A DNA stretch of 64,000 bases from Heterohyrax brucei (taxonomy: Eukaryota; Chordata; Mammalia; Hyracoidea; Procaviidae): contig CM053158.1 of assembly GCA_028571685.1 (NCBI GenBank), forward strand, positions 51,506,501 to 51,570,500. Direction: 5' to 3'. Below are positions 43,677 through 55,209 of the stretch, one piece after another. Below the pieces are notes generated by a model, which saw nothing but the letters and a program-made list of their open reading frames with translations, had not been told where the DNA came from and made no database searches. A program made the position numbers and the translations under genes. The stretch's first letter is position 1. The number at the start of each line of letters is the position of its first letter.

Positions 43677-44635
43677 TAAATGATGTTACGGTAGTTATTT
43701 GGGTTTGTTCTTACCAGAGTATGAATTCTTTAGCTAACCATGGCTTGATTGATTTTTATATTTCTTTTGTCCTGGCTTAACCTACCAGGGAACCGTGTGC
43801 ATAGTAGATTCCCAGTACTTCAGCGGCAGGTATGAATGTTGGCCCAAAAAAATCAAGAGTTTCTTCTTTGCCTGATTTCTGACTCTCAGTTGCCATTTTG
43901 CCTTGCTTATGGAAAAAAAAAAAAAAAAAAGACTATAACCTTAGTACTTTTTAGGGTTTGGCACAGACCTGTGCTTTTTGTAGGGGTATCATAATTCCAG
44001 GGTAGTGCCAAAATGCCACAGTGTGTGGTGACTCCGGAGAGTGTGTATGTGTAGGGAGCAGTTCATGTAGGCTGTCGTGTTGTCCTTATTCTTATAAACC
44101 ACGGTGGCTGGGTGGCTGTTAGCGTCCTCCTGCCAGACTTGGCGCATGAGAGTTTGTCTAAAGGGGACATGTGGCGGTAGGGTCTCCACAGCCATTCCTG
44201 TCAGTAGTACTGGGAAGCTGGACGCATCCCTCTCCCTCTTAGTACCCTCTTTTTCACCTCTCCTTCTTCCTGCCTGATCTCTTTTGTCACAAGTGGCTAC
44301 AAAGTTTTTCCTTTTTCCTCTTTATAATATAATTGGTTGATTCCCCCTTAATCTCCGTGGCCCCCAAATTCAGGCGTTTGGAAGACTAAAAGACAAGAAG
44401 CCACCTTGCCATATACCTTTCCTAGGCAAGGAAGCCCAGAGCCTGATACCTGCTTGAACTGAGAAGGAAAGGAGGAAATTGAGAAAGAAAACTCATCAGT
44501 TCATACCTCAAAGATTTGTTCTAGCTGCGTAGATTTGTTGGTGGAATGAATATTCTTATGTGTATATATATACAGCATACAGCACACTTCCCATAAGCAA
44601 AATATGGTTTAGTGCAAATTCTTTTAAAACATGTT
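43677..44635. other. Nothing recognised
   Basis: No gene seen. There is an A-run at 43912-43930 and a short TATATATATA stretch near 44563-44572. Confidence 0.4.
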
Positions 44636-45091
44636 TTTGTCCACATATAAATATTGGAATTGAATTCCTGCCTCACATCATGTATGAAAATTAACTCATT
44701 ATAGATCTAAATGTAAGAGTAAAAACTATAGAACTCTTAGAAGGCAATATAGGAGTCAATCTTTGTGATCTTAGGTTGAGTAGTGGTTTCTTATATATGA
44801 CACTGAAAGCACAAGTGGTGAAAGAAAAAAATTTATATGCTGGACGTCATCAAAATTTTAAAGTTTGTGCTTCAAAGAGCGTCATTAAGAAAGATAACTG
44901 AGAGAAGGAAGAACGTTTTGGCAGATCACATATCTGCTAAAGACTTGTGCCCAGAATACATAAAGAACTCTTACAGCTTAACGATAAAAAGATAACTGGT
45001 TTTAAAAATGGACAAATGATTTGACTATACATTTCTTAAAAAATATATATAATTGGCTGATGTCAACCCCCTCCCCTGCAAAAAAAAAAAG

Positions 45092-45240
45092 AAAGCGTAA
45101 ACCCATTGCCATCAAGTTGATTCCAACTCAGAGTGACCCTGTAGGACAGAGTAGAACTCCCACAGAGTAGCTTGTGGATTTGGACTGCTGACCGTTGGGT
45201 TGGCAGCTGAACTTTTAATCGCTGCATCTTCAGGGCTCCA
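45092..45240 (-). repeat. AfroSINE copy in L1, - strand
   Basis: AACCCATTGCCATCAAGTTG, GACCCTGTAGGACAGAGTAG, GTTGGCAGCTGAACTTTTAA and a decayed CAGGGCTCC end are present. The L1 text resumes at AAATGGCCAGTAAGCACC. Confidence 0.85.
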
Positions 45241-45277
45241 AATGGCCAGTAAGCACCTAAAAAGATGCTTAACATCT

Positions 45278-45459
45278 TTAAAACCAAAAAAAAAAAAAAA
45301 AAAGAATTCATTGCTGTCTAGTTGATTCTGTTGATAGCAATACTATAGGACAAAGTAGAAGTGCATCATAGAGTTTCCACGGAACACTGGTAGGATCCGA
45401 ACTGCTGAGTTTTTGGTTAGCAGCTAAGGCATGTAACCGCTATGGCACCAGGGGTTTCC
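45278..45459 (-). repeat. AfroSINE copy in L1, - strand, with 7-bp duplication
   Basis: An A-rich start is followed by ATTCATTGCTGTCTAGTTGA, ACTATAGGACAAAGTAGAAG and TGGCACCAGGGGTTTC. TAACATC flanks it at 45271-45277 and 45460-45466. Confidence 0.82.
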
Positions 45460-45819
45460 TAACATCATCGGTCATTAGAAAAATGCAAACCGAAACCACA
45501 GTGAGATGCAACTTCACACTCACTAGGATGGCTGTAGTAAAAAGGATGGATTATAACACTTATTGATGAAGATGTGAGAAAACAGAAGCTTTGTATGTTG
45601 CTTGTAGGGATGTAGAAAGGTACAGCCTCTTTGGAAAATAGTTGGGCAGCACTGCAAAACGTTAAACATAGGGTTTCCTTAAGATCTAGCACTTCCACTC
45701 CTAGGTAGATTGTGGAGGGAAAATGTGTGTATACAAATGCTTGTACACCAATGGTGATAGCAGTGTTATTCATAATAGCCAAAAAGAGGAAACAACCCAG
45801 ATGCTCAGAATGTATACAC

Positions 45820-45910
45820 GTGTGTGTGTGTGTCTGTGTGTGTGTGTGTGTGAAATGGAGCATTTTTGTGTGTGCATATAATGGAATATTTGTGTGTGTG
45901 TATGTGTGTA
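45820..45910 (+). repeat. TG-rich microsatellite within L1
   Basis: Interrupted TG runs lie at 45820-45851 and again at 45870-45910. The second is embedded in a near-duplicate of the sequence AATGGARYATTTTTGTGTG. Confidence 0.8.
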
Positions 45911-46317
45911 CATAATGGAATATTATTTGCCCGTAAAAGAAACAAAATGATAGATTCAGCAATATGGATGAACCTTGAAAACCTTATGCTAAGTGAAAGA
46001 AGCCAGATATAGAAACGATATATTTGTAATTCTGTTTCTATAAGATGTCCAGAATAAGCATATCCATAAAGACAGCAGATCAGTGGTTGCCAGAGGCTGG
46101 GAGGTGCAGGGGTGAGCAGGAGGTACTGCAGTCACTGCTAATGAATATAGAGTTTTGGGGGGGAATGATGAAAATATTCCAAAATTTTCTGGTGATGATG
46201 GTTGCACACAGTGTGCATGTGCTAAAAACCATTGATTTGCTTTTTAAAAAATTTTTCACATTAAGGTCAGCTCACCTCCATGACCTTTGGAAGAGTCTTT
46301 ATTAAAAGATGGATCAA

Positions 46318-46510
46318 ACAAACAAAACAGTTGCCATCAAGTTGATTCTTACTCATGCAGTCCTGTGTGTTTCAGAGTAGGGTTTTCAGTGACTGTAGTC
46401 TTTTGGAAATATATTGCCAGGCCAGTCTCCCAGAGCACCTCTGGGTAGATTTGAACTGCGAACCTTTCAGTTAGTAGCCAAGCACTTTGTCTTTGGCACT
46501 ACCCAGGGAC
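46318..46510 (-). repeat. AfroSINE, longer subtype, - strand
   Basis: ACAGTTGCCATCAAGTTGAT, GATTTGAACTGCGAACCTTT and GGCACTACCCAGGGAC are recognisable around a longer middle block with AGTCTTTTGGAAATATATTG. Confidence 0.75.
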
Positions 46511-46832
46511 TGCTCACAATTGGGTAAGGAACTGGAAAGTGGCATGGATTCCTCGTTACCACTTTCTCAGTAAATGTAGGCCTTTAAAGTGTGATTTCTT
46601 GTACTTTTCCCTGGGCCTGGCCACAGAATTTAGCCATGCCTTGCCTCTTGGATTCGGTATCTGCATGCTTTAATTACTCTTATGCCAAGATGAATTTAGG
46701 AGACGGAATTAAAAAATTCTTATTCAGTTAGTAGCTTTGTATTGCAATGTCTCCTTCATCCACTAGAGAAGCTATCTATTTATTTATCTAATAACACGCT
46801 GAGGTGTTTTGCATCTATTATCTCCTTTTTCT

Positions 46833-47490
46833 GTTAGGTGCCATTGAATTGGTTCTGACCCTATGTACAACAGAATGAAACACTGCCCGGTTCTGTGCCA
46901 TCCTCATGATCACTGTTATGCGCGAGTCCATTGTTACAGTCACAGTGTCAGCCCATCTCTTTGAGGGTCTTCCTCTTTTTTTGCAGACTCTACTTTACCA
47001 AGCATCAGGTCTTTCTCCAGGGATCCCTCCTAATAACGTGTCAAAAGTATATGAGATGTAGTCTCCTCATCCTTACGTCAAAGGAACATTTTGGCTGTAC
47101 TTCTTCCGAGAAAGATAAATTCATTCTTATGGCAGTTCATAGTATATTCAGTATTCTTCACCAGCCCTGTAATCCCAAACCATCGATTGTTCTTCTGCCT
47201 TTCTGATTCATTGTCCTGCTTTTGCTTGTATTTAAGATGACTGAAAGCACTATGGTCTGGGTCAGGCACACCTTAGTCTTAGAGATGACATCTTTGCTTT
47301 TTAACACTTTCAAGAGGTCTTTTGCAGGAGATTTGCACAGAAGAGACTGTCATTTGATTTCTTGACTGCTGCTTCCATGGGTGTTGATTGTGGAGTCATG
47401 TAAAATGAAATCCTTGACAACTTCAGTCTTTTCTCAGTTTATCAGCATTTTGCTTATTTGTCTAGTTGTGAGGAGTTTTGTTTTCTTTAT
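46833..47490 (-). mobile_element. RTE copy F, 3' part
   Basis: The complement of the tail (TGTTAGGTGCCATTGAATTG) leads through GCCATCCTCATGATCACTG, ATGTGTCAAAAGTATATGAG-like text and TTTCTTGACTGCTGCTTCCA to AGTTGTGAGGAGT. It is the same segment as copy E but more decayed. Confidence 0.82.
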
Positions 47491-47587
47491 CTCATCTACT
47501 GCCACAGAATTCTCTACCCCCATTTTACAGATGAGAAACCTCAAGTCTTAGAGCAGATCATTACATTGTCTACAGTCACACAGCATG

Positions 47588-47766
47588 AAGTGACAGTTGC
47601 CCTTCGGCTTGACTCCAACTCACTGTGACCCCGTGTATGCAGAGTAGAACTGCTTCATATGGTTTTCAAGGCTTGTGACCTTTCAGAAAGTAGATTGCCA
47701 GGCCTGACCTGTGAGGCACCTCTGAGTGGGCTATAGCTGCAAACCTTTTGGCTGGAAGTTGGGCTC
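47588..47766 (-). repeat. AfroSINE, longer subtype, - strand
   Basis: GTGACAGTTGCCCTTCGGCT, TGACTCCAACTCACTGTGAC and GCTGCAAACCTTTTGGCTGG are recognisable. A short MIR-like CATTTTACAGATGAGAAAC lies just upstream at about 47522-47540. Confidence 0.7.
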
Positions 47767-47909
47767 GGTTTGTCTGTCATGAAAGCCTAAATTTTCAATA
47801 AATACCAACAGGGAGCCGTGTTGACTAACACGTAATTGAGGGAAAAAGCTATTAGTGTGATATAAATACTAAATTGAGGGGTTTCATCTGCTGATACAAA
47901 AGTGAGAAA

Positions 47910-47962
47910 ACCTAGGGTTGCTATGAGTCAGAATCGACTTGATAGCGACAGGTTTAGTTTTC
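47910..47962 (+). repeat. AfroSINE 3' tail fragment
   Basis: Only AGGGTTGCTATGAGTCAGAA TCGACTTGATAGCGAC and the TTTAGTTTTC end are present. It is one of the least mutated tails in the window. Confidence 0.75.
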
Positions 47963-47964
47963 AG

Positions 47965-48920
47965 TTTGCCTACTAAAAGTGAACGTTTCCAGCGTTGGAA
48001 AGAAACAAACAGGGACTCTAATGTAACAACTTAAAATATTACTTTTATAAATTTTTCAGTGATGTATAGCCATGGATCCGAGCAAGAACAAAGCCTTCTT
48101 TAGGGGCCCTCTCTCGTCCATTGTATTAATAGCTGTGTACACTCCCCCTAGTGGTTAATGCATATTGTGGTCCTGACTTTTGCCTGTTAAAGATTCAGTG
48201 CAGCCTCCACTACAGCTGTGCTCCTGTGAGCGTGGAAGATTATAGGATCAAGCCTACTCTTTAACTGTTCGTTCATCTGTATAGAATGGTGGTCTGCTGG
48301 ACTGTCTGTGAACACTGCATATCAAAGCTGCTACTTGCTATAATCCTCTCTTTCTACTTCCTTCTATTTACTCAGAAATCAAGTAATGTATTGATTGTTG
48401 TTACTTTCCGTTCTAGAGAAATGTGGAGAACATGCTTAGTACGGTACAGATTTTTTGGGACATCATTCTTATAAAATGTTCTTTGCTGTGGAGCAGAGAC
48501 TGAAAAACACAGCCTTAGATTTATACCTACTGTTTCTTGATTTTCATGATTTTCTGTCATACTTATTACCAAATGACTTTCTTGTGATGGAAAATTAAAA
48601 TTTAGCTCACTTAAATACCTACTGTCTGTTTATAGCTACCTTGCTCTACGTGATTGCTGTCTATCCCTCCTACCGCCAAGCTTTGTGCTGGCTTTTGATT
48701 ACGATGCAATAAAAACTTCATTGGTCAAAATTCCTATAGGTGTTGGGGATAGCACCTTAAACAGAAAAGATGCAGTCTTACCTTAGAGACAAGGCACACA
48801 GATTTTTATGGTGAAACAAGTCACCAAAAAGGCACAGCTTTGGCAGGTTTCTCTGTAGAAGTGCATAGAATTTTGAAGAGGTCTGATTTAAGGGTACCAG
48901 CATTTCAGTTTTATAGCTGC
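47965..48920. other. Nothing recognised
   Basis: No gene or named repeat is seen in this AT-rich stretch. Confidence 0.4.
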
Positions 48921-48924
48921 TTTT

Positions 48925-49375
48925 CTCACAAGTCCTCTACTCACAAAAACAAAGCATTGCCTGGTCCTGTATCATCCTCATGACTGCTGGCATGTTCAAG
49001 TCCATTGTTGTGGCTGTTGTGCCCAGCCGCCTTACCAAGGGTCTCCTTTACCCTCACTGGCTTCACCAGATGTGAAGTTCTTCTCCAGCAATTGGCCCTT
49101 CCTGATAGGTGTCCAAAGCAGGTGAGTTGGACAGGCTTCTGCTATGATCCACATGATTTCCACTGGCTAATTTTTAGTAGTAGCTAGCCAGGTGTGTTTT
49201 TTGTTTTTTGTTTTTGTAGTCCATCTTAGTCTGGAAGCTCTGCTGAAACCTGTCCACTGTGAGGTCCTTTGATGGTTCCTGAAATACCAGTGACATGGCT
49301 TCCAGCATCATAGCTGTAAACCATGACAACAGGACAATCTACTGGAGAGGTGGTGCTTCCAGTGCTTATAGAGGC
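48925..49375 (-). repeat. Composite SINE/RTE-derived element, - strand
   Basis: The blocks GGTCCTGTATCATCCTCATG, CAAGTCCATTGTTGTGGCTG, CTTCTCCAGCAATTGGCCCT, GTCCATCTTAGTCTGGAAGC and CATGGCTTCCAGCATCATAG occur in the same order as at 4150-4620. Confidence 0.65.
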
Positions 49376-49439
49376 AGTGCTGATGGAAGGGGGTGCTGAT
49401 AACTCTCTTGACCTCCAAGTTTCTGACAGCCCTACAGTC

Positions 49440-49640
49440 CTACTCAGTACAGCTGAACTTACCAGCTAGTCTGTTGACTGTGATCTTGTCCTTGGAGACA
49501 TACTTCCTGAACTTCACAATCTGATCTGGTTGCTCTTGGTCCTGCTGTGTAGCCCTTTCCTTGACAGTCCCCTTCAGCACTGTGCTGGTCTCTTCCTTCC
49601 TATTGTGTGTCACATCTCCTGCTTCCTGGAGCCCACACAT
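49440..49640 (-). other. Unrecognised 66-codon open frame between repeats
   Basis: The frame reads with a low-repeat, charged composition (HNRKEETSTVLKGTVKE, QQDQEQPDQIVKFRKYVSKD) unlike the LINE frames around it. It lies between a composite SINE and the start of the antisense L1. It could be a fragment of a processed pseudogene or chance. I do not recognise the protein. Confidence 0.25.
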
Positions 49641-50842
49641 CCTTCTTTCTTGTGTTAGCCTCTCACCTTGGTGATGCCCATACTTCAGTAGCTTCCTGAG
49701 AACAGTGCTGTGGAAGTAAGCATTTTAAGATTTTTCTGTATCTGAAAATGCTCTTATGAATATCTGCATACTTGATTAATGGTTTAGTTGGAATAGGATT
49801 TTACTAGTTTGGAAATAATGATTAATGATGTTGAGCATCTTCCCATGTGCTTTTTTTGCCATCTATCTTTCTTCTTCAGTGATGTATCTCTTCCATTTTT
49901 TTATCTGTTTTTTTTAATTAAGTTGGTTATTTTCTCATTGTTGACTTTTGAAAGTTCTTTATGTATATATTCTTGGCACAATTTTTTTTTCAGATGTATG
50001 ATTTGCAGCTGTTTTGGCCTGGTTGGTGGCTTGTCTTTTTATTGTTTTATTAGTGTCTTTTGAAAAGTAGGTTTTAATTTGAATGAACTCCTGTTTATAA
50101 ATTTGGATTATTTTGTAGATCATCTTTTGAGGGTTGTAGCCAAAAGTTCTTTCCTAAACATTATAACAAATATTTTCTCCTATGTTTTCTTAAAAAAGTT
50201 TTATTTCAAGTTTTACATTTAGTTTTATGTTTTATACTGAGTTAATTCTTATATAGGGTCTAAGGTTGGGGTTAAAGTTTATTTCTTTTCATGCAGATAT
50301 CCGTTTTTCCAGCACATTTTATTGAAAAACTATTGTCGTTCAGTGACTTGTCTTTGTACGTTTGTCAAAAATCAGCCTCTCTCTATATATGTCCGTCTGT
50401 TTCTGAACCCTTAGTTCTGTTCTGTTGATCTGTTTGCCTGTCCTGATAACAATACTATTCTGTATTGATTATTGTAACTTCATAATAAACTATAAAATCA
50501 GGGAAATATTCATCCTCCAAATTTGCTCTTCCTTTCACAGATTGTTTCTGTTTTTCTAGGTCTTTGGCATCTCCTATGGATTTTAGACTTAAACTGTCAA
50601 TTTCTACCAAAAAAAAAAAAGGCTGGCAGAAAATTAATTGAGCTTGGGTGAATCTACAGATCAGTTTGGGGAGAACTGACATCTTAACAATGCTGTGTCT
50701 TCCTACCCCTGAACAAGTTATATGTCTTCATCTACATAGTTTTTTTTTTAAAAAAAACTTGTCTCGGAAATCTTTTGTAGCTGTCACTGTACAGGTTTTG
50801 TGTGCGATTTGTCTAATTTATCTATGAGTATATCTTTGATAC

Positions 50843-51175
50843 ACTTGTTGTTGTTGCATGGCATTGAGTTGTTTCCAATTTATAGTGACCCTATGTGCAA
50901 CAGACTGAAATACTGCCCAGTTCTTTGCTGTCATCATGATCATAGCTCTGTTTGGGCTCATTGTTGCAGCCTGTGTGTCAGTCCATTTCATTGAGAGTCT
51001 TCCTGTTTCTCACTAACCCTGCATTTTACCCAGTATGGTGTTCTTCTTCATGGCCTGGTCCTTCTTGATAGCATGTCCAAAACATGTGAGATGAAGTCTC
51101 ACGATCCTTACTTCTAAGGAGCAGTCTGGCTGTACTTCTTCTAAGACAGACTTCAGTTTGTAGTGGTTCATTGTA
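50843..51175 (-). mobile_element. RTE 3' fragment G inside antisense L1
   Basis: TTGTTGTTGCATGGCATTGA, CCAGTTCTTTGCTGTCATCA, AAAACATGTGAGATGAAGTC and CTGGCTGTACTTCTTCTAAG are the complement of the RTE 3' end. L1-like text resumes at AGTATATAGAAGTACG. Confidence 0.8.
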
Positions 51176-51780
51176 GTATATAGAAGTACGATTGAGTTTT
51201 GCGTATTGTTCTTGTGTTTTCTGCTTTGCTAAACTCCACGGCGCTTGGCTTGGCAAACTCACTTATTAGCAACCAGCTTTTCAAAAATAGATTCCATCAG
51301 GTTTTCTACATAGATGATCATGTGGATGTGTAAATAAAGACAATCTTACTTCTCTCCCACCATTTTTCTTTCTTTCTCTCTCCTGGTTTTCATTTTTAGT
51401 TACTTTATTCAGCTACCTAGAACTTCCAACACAGTGTTGAATAAAGTGATAAGAGCAGATGTCCTTGGTATCTTCCCAGTAGAAGAGGGAAAGCATTCAG
51501 TCTTTCGTTATCAAATGTCTTGTTAACCATAGGTTCTCATAGATGCCTGTAAACAAGGAAATTCCCTTGCTTCTTACAACTTTGTGGAAGGTTTTTTTTT
51601 TTTATTTTTGTTATTTGATTGTTCTTAAAATCTAGAATGGATATTGGATTTATCAGATATATTTTCTGCATCTATAAAATGGTCACATGTGTTTAATTTT
51701 TTAGTTGGTTAAGTAGTGAATTATATTAATTTCTGAATGTTAAAGCAACCATGTATTTCTAGAGTTTGCTGCTTGGTCAT

Positions 51781-52249
51781 TGTCTTAGGCTGGGTTCTTC
51801 TAGAGAAGCAAAACCAGTAAAGCTTGTAAATATATAGAGAGAGATATTTATATTAAGGAAATGGCTTATGCAGTTGTAGAGGCTGAAATGTGAATCAGTA
51901 TAGAGGCTTCTCCCAACTGACATAGGCACAGGGGCTGGTGAACCAGGACTGGCAGGTCAGAGAGCAGGGCTCCCACTCATAGGTTGTGAAGATCTCAGAA
52001 TCCCAACACTGACAGATAAGCTGATAACTGAAGTCCAAAGATTCAGAGGTCAGATGAACAAGAGATAGCCACAGGATCCAGAGCAAGCAAAAAGCCAGCA
52101 TATCTGCTTATGTTTGGAGCAGGCCATATTCCCAAAGAAATTCTCTTTCCACTGATTAGCTACTCGTAGCAGATTCCACTATGGGAATAATTACATGTAA
52201 ACTCTGAGAATCATGGCCCAGCCAAGCTGACACACGATCTCACCTGTCA
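51781..52249 (+). mobile_element. Solo LTR-like element inside antisense L1
   Basis: This 469-bp block starts TGTCTTAGGCTG and ends CACCTGTCA, so it has TG...CA ends. TGGTCAT (51774-51780) and TGGCCAT (52250-52256) flank it. Removing the block rejoins the L1 text as CTTGGTCATGATGTGTTATC. Its 3' part (GAATCATGGCCCAGCCAAGC) resembles that of the LTR at 29199-29722. There are no coding remnants. Confidence 0.6.
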
Positions 52250-54417
52250 TGGCCATGATGTGTTATCTTTTTATATACTCTGTGGTTTGACTTGCTAAAA
52301 TTTTATGTAGAATTCTTTCATCTATATTCCTGGGAGATACTGATGTGTAGCTTTCTCATACTGTCTTTGTCTGCTTTGGGCTCCAGGGGAATGCTAGTCT
52401 AAGGCAATGATTTTGCAAGTGTCTCCTCCTTTTTTTTTCCCCTTCCTTTAAGTATTTGGGTATAATTAGTATTATTTGTTTTGAAAATGTTTGGTAGAAT
52501 TCACAAGTAAAACCATCTGACCCTGATGTCTTCTGTGTTAGGAAGGTTTTAAGCTACATACTCATTTCTTTCTTAGATACAGGGATAGCCGGGTTATCTA
52601 CTTCTTCTTGAGTGAACTCTGGTGGTTTGTGTCTATCTGTTTGATCTATCTCATTTATGTTACTGATTCATTGGCATAAAGTTGTTAATAATATGCCCTT
52701 GATATCTGTTACATAGCTATAGAATATGTACTGATGTCACCTTTCTCATTCCTTATATTTGTAACTTGTGTCTTTTGAAGATGTTTATATTATTGTTCAC
52801 CTCAAGGAGCAATATTTTGATTTCATTGACTTTATTGTTTTTACTCCATTTGTTTCTGCATTAATCTTTATTATTTTCTTTCTTTACCTTTTGTAAGTTT
52901 AATTTACTCTTGTTTTTCAGTTTCTTAGTGAGGAAGTGTAGTTCATTAATTTGAAATATTTATTCAGTCATTTGTTCTATAAATTTCTCCCTAAGTACTG
53001 TTTTAGAGGCATCTCAAGATTTATTTATTTGTTTTGGTCCCCAGATTTTGGTAAGCTATGTTTTCATATTCATTCATTTCAAAATATTTTCTGATTTCCC
53101 TCTTTGATTTTTTTCTTTGACCCAGGGGTTATTCGAAATTACATTATTTAGTTTATAATTGGAGAATCTCAAAAATGTCATTGTTACTGATTTCCAGTAG
53201 TTTAATTCCATTGTGATCAGAGAATATATTTTGTATAGCAATATTTGGACTTTTTATGTAGCTCAGAATATGGTCTATCCTGGTAAGCATTCTTTGTGCA
53301 CTATGGAAGCAATGTATATTATGAGTATGTTGGGTAGAACTGCATACAAATTTTAATCAGGTCAAGCTGGTGGTAGTGTTGTTAAAATCTTATATGCTTA
53401 CTAATTTTTCTCTCTCCTTGTTTTATAAGTTATTGAGAGTGGCATATTGACATCTCTGACTATAATTGTGGATTTGTCTGTTTTTCTTTGCATTTCTGAC
53501 ACTTATTGTTTCACATATTTTGAAGCTCTTATCAGGTGCAAAAATGTTTAGAATTGTTACAGCACCTTGACAAATAATGGCATTATTAAATAACCTTGTT
53601 CATTCTGGATAATATTCTTTGCTCTAGAATTTACTTTGTATAATGTTAATGTGATCAGTAATGTGAACTAAGTTTTTCTATGCTACATGCAAAAAGAAAG
53701 AGTGTATCCCTTTACTTTTAATTTATTTATGTAATGCATTGGCTTATATTTACAGAGTATTTCTTGTAGACAGCATCATCAGTTTGGCAATCTGTAGCTT
53801 TTAATTAGGTTATTTGTACGATGTATATTTAACATGAATAGTAATATGGGAAGGATTAAATGTGTCATTTTGCTATGTATTTGTTACTTGTCCCGCCTGC
53901 TCTTTGTTCGTTTTCTATTTTTATGCCTACTTTTGTATTACTTAAACTTTTTTTTTTTTTTTAGTTTTATTTCTTTTTGTTAAATTAGTATCTAGAATTC
54001 TTTGGTTTGTTATGTTGGTGGCTTATTTAGGATTTATAGTATGTATTTTTAAATTATTATACTCTGCCTTCAAATGATATTATGCTACTTCACATATAGT
54101 AAAAAAAAAAAACTTTACATTAATTTCCCCCTCTCAACCTGTGCCACTGTTTTCAGATATCTTACTTTTACTTGTTATAGACCCCTGTTTCACTGTTATT
54201 GTTTAAAGTCTTTTAAATTACATCTTAAAGATATTTTTAATACAAGAAAAATTCCCATATAATTACCATTTTCAGTTTCTTCATTCCTTTATATAGATCT
54301 GTGTTCCCTTCTGGTATCGTTTTCCTTCTGCTTGAAAGACTTTCTTTAACATTTCTTGTAATGTGAGTCCCCTGGTGATGTCTGCTTCTACCTTTTGTAT
54401 TTCTCAAAGTGTCATTA

Positions 54418-54581
54418 AAAAACAAACTCCTCTGCTGTTGAGTCAGGTCCAACTCACAGTGACCCTAGAGGTCAGAGTAGAACTGCCCCGTAAAGTTTCT
54501 AGGGAGTACCTGGCGAATTTGACCTGCCAACTTTTCATTTAGCAGATGTAGCACTTAAACCACTGTGCCACTAGGGTTTCC
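54418..54581 (-). repeat. AfroSINE in antisense L1 with 12-bp duplication
   Basis: ACTCCTCTGCTGTTGAGTCA, GACCCTAGAGGTCAGAGTAG and GTGCCACTAGGGTTTCC are present. CAAAGTGTCATT flanks the copy at 54405-54416 and 54582-54593. Confidence 0.92.
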
Positions 54582-55044
54582 CAAAGTGTCATTATTTATC
54601 CTTATTTTTCTTTTGTTGAATTTACTCTATTTTCAGTTTCAATTTCATTCATTTCTGCTACTGTCTTTATTTTTGCCTTTCCTCTGCTAGTTTTTGGTAT
54701 ATTTTGTTCTTCTTTGTATACTTTGATGTAGGAATTTAGATTATTGATCAGAGTACATTTACTTTTCCTGTATGAGCATTTGGTGCTATAAATTTATTTT
54801 TCTACTTATTGTGAGTCATATTTTCCCAGTGCATTGCATGACTGGAGGCCAGACATTGTGAATTTTACTTTGCTGAGTGCAAGATATTTTTATTTTTCTG
54901 TAAGTATTCTTGAGCTTTGTTCTGAAATGCAGATAATTGCTTTGGAAAGCATTTAATCCTTTTTAGTTTGATTTGAAATTTGTTAGGCGGAATGAGAGCA
55001 ATATTCCACTGTAATTATTCCCCACTAACACTGGTGAAATGACT

Positions 55045-55205
55045 TTAAACCAGGCAGTGTCCCTTTGTTGTGTTCACATGATTACCTCTTGATCCCTGTA
55101 CAGGTTCCTCATGAGCACAATTAAAGTGTTCTAGAATTCTCATTCTCTGCATTGTTATCTGTAATGTGTTGTGATCCACATAGCTGAATGTCTTTACATT
55201 CACTA
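55045..55205 (-). mobile_element. RTE fragment, reverse-transcriptase part
   Basis: GCAGTGTCCCTTTGTTGTGT, TCCCTGTACAGGTTCCTCAT, GAGCACAATTAAAGTGTTCT and GTGTTGTGATCCACATAGCT match 58860-58970 on the - strand. Confidence 0.75.
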
Positions 55206-55209
55206 GTTA

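Larger units (their letters stand above)
44640..46260 (+). mobile_element. L1 LINE, 3' part of ORF2 and 3' UTR, split by two SINEs
   Basis: Successive L1 landmarks are in sense order: AAATGTAAGAGTAAAAACTA, CATCAAAATTTTAAAGTTTG, AATACATAAAGAACTCTTAC, GCTTAACATC, AATGCAAACCGAAACCACAG, ACTTCCACTCCTAGGTAGAT, TTATTCATAATAGCC, ATGGATGAACCTTGAAAACC and GGTTGCACACAGTGTGCATG. The frame is broken many times. AfroSINEs at 45092-45240 and 45278-45459 interrupt it. Confidence 0.85.
49690..55040 (-). mobile_element. Antisense L1 LINE, ~5 kb, with later insertions
   Basis: The + strand shows the typical complement of L1: TTGAGCATCTTCCCATGTGC, TTTTGGCTACAACCCTCAAA-complement text, TTCCAGCACATTTTATTGAA, ATCCTCCAAATTTGCTCTTC, GAACTGACATCTTAACAATG, TGGCATAAAGTTGTTAATAA, TGTGATCAGAGAATATATTT and CTTGTAGACAGCATCATCAG. 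The order implies an ORF2-bearing element read right to left. It is littered with stops. It is interrupted by an RTE tail (50843-51175), a solo LTR (51781-52249) and an AfroSINE (54418-54581). Confidence 0.8.

Noticed and set aside
45465..45962. 165-codon open frame on the - strand
   Set aside because: It is the antisense of L1 ORF2 plus a CA/TG microsatellite, so it is not a gene.
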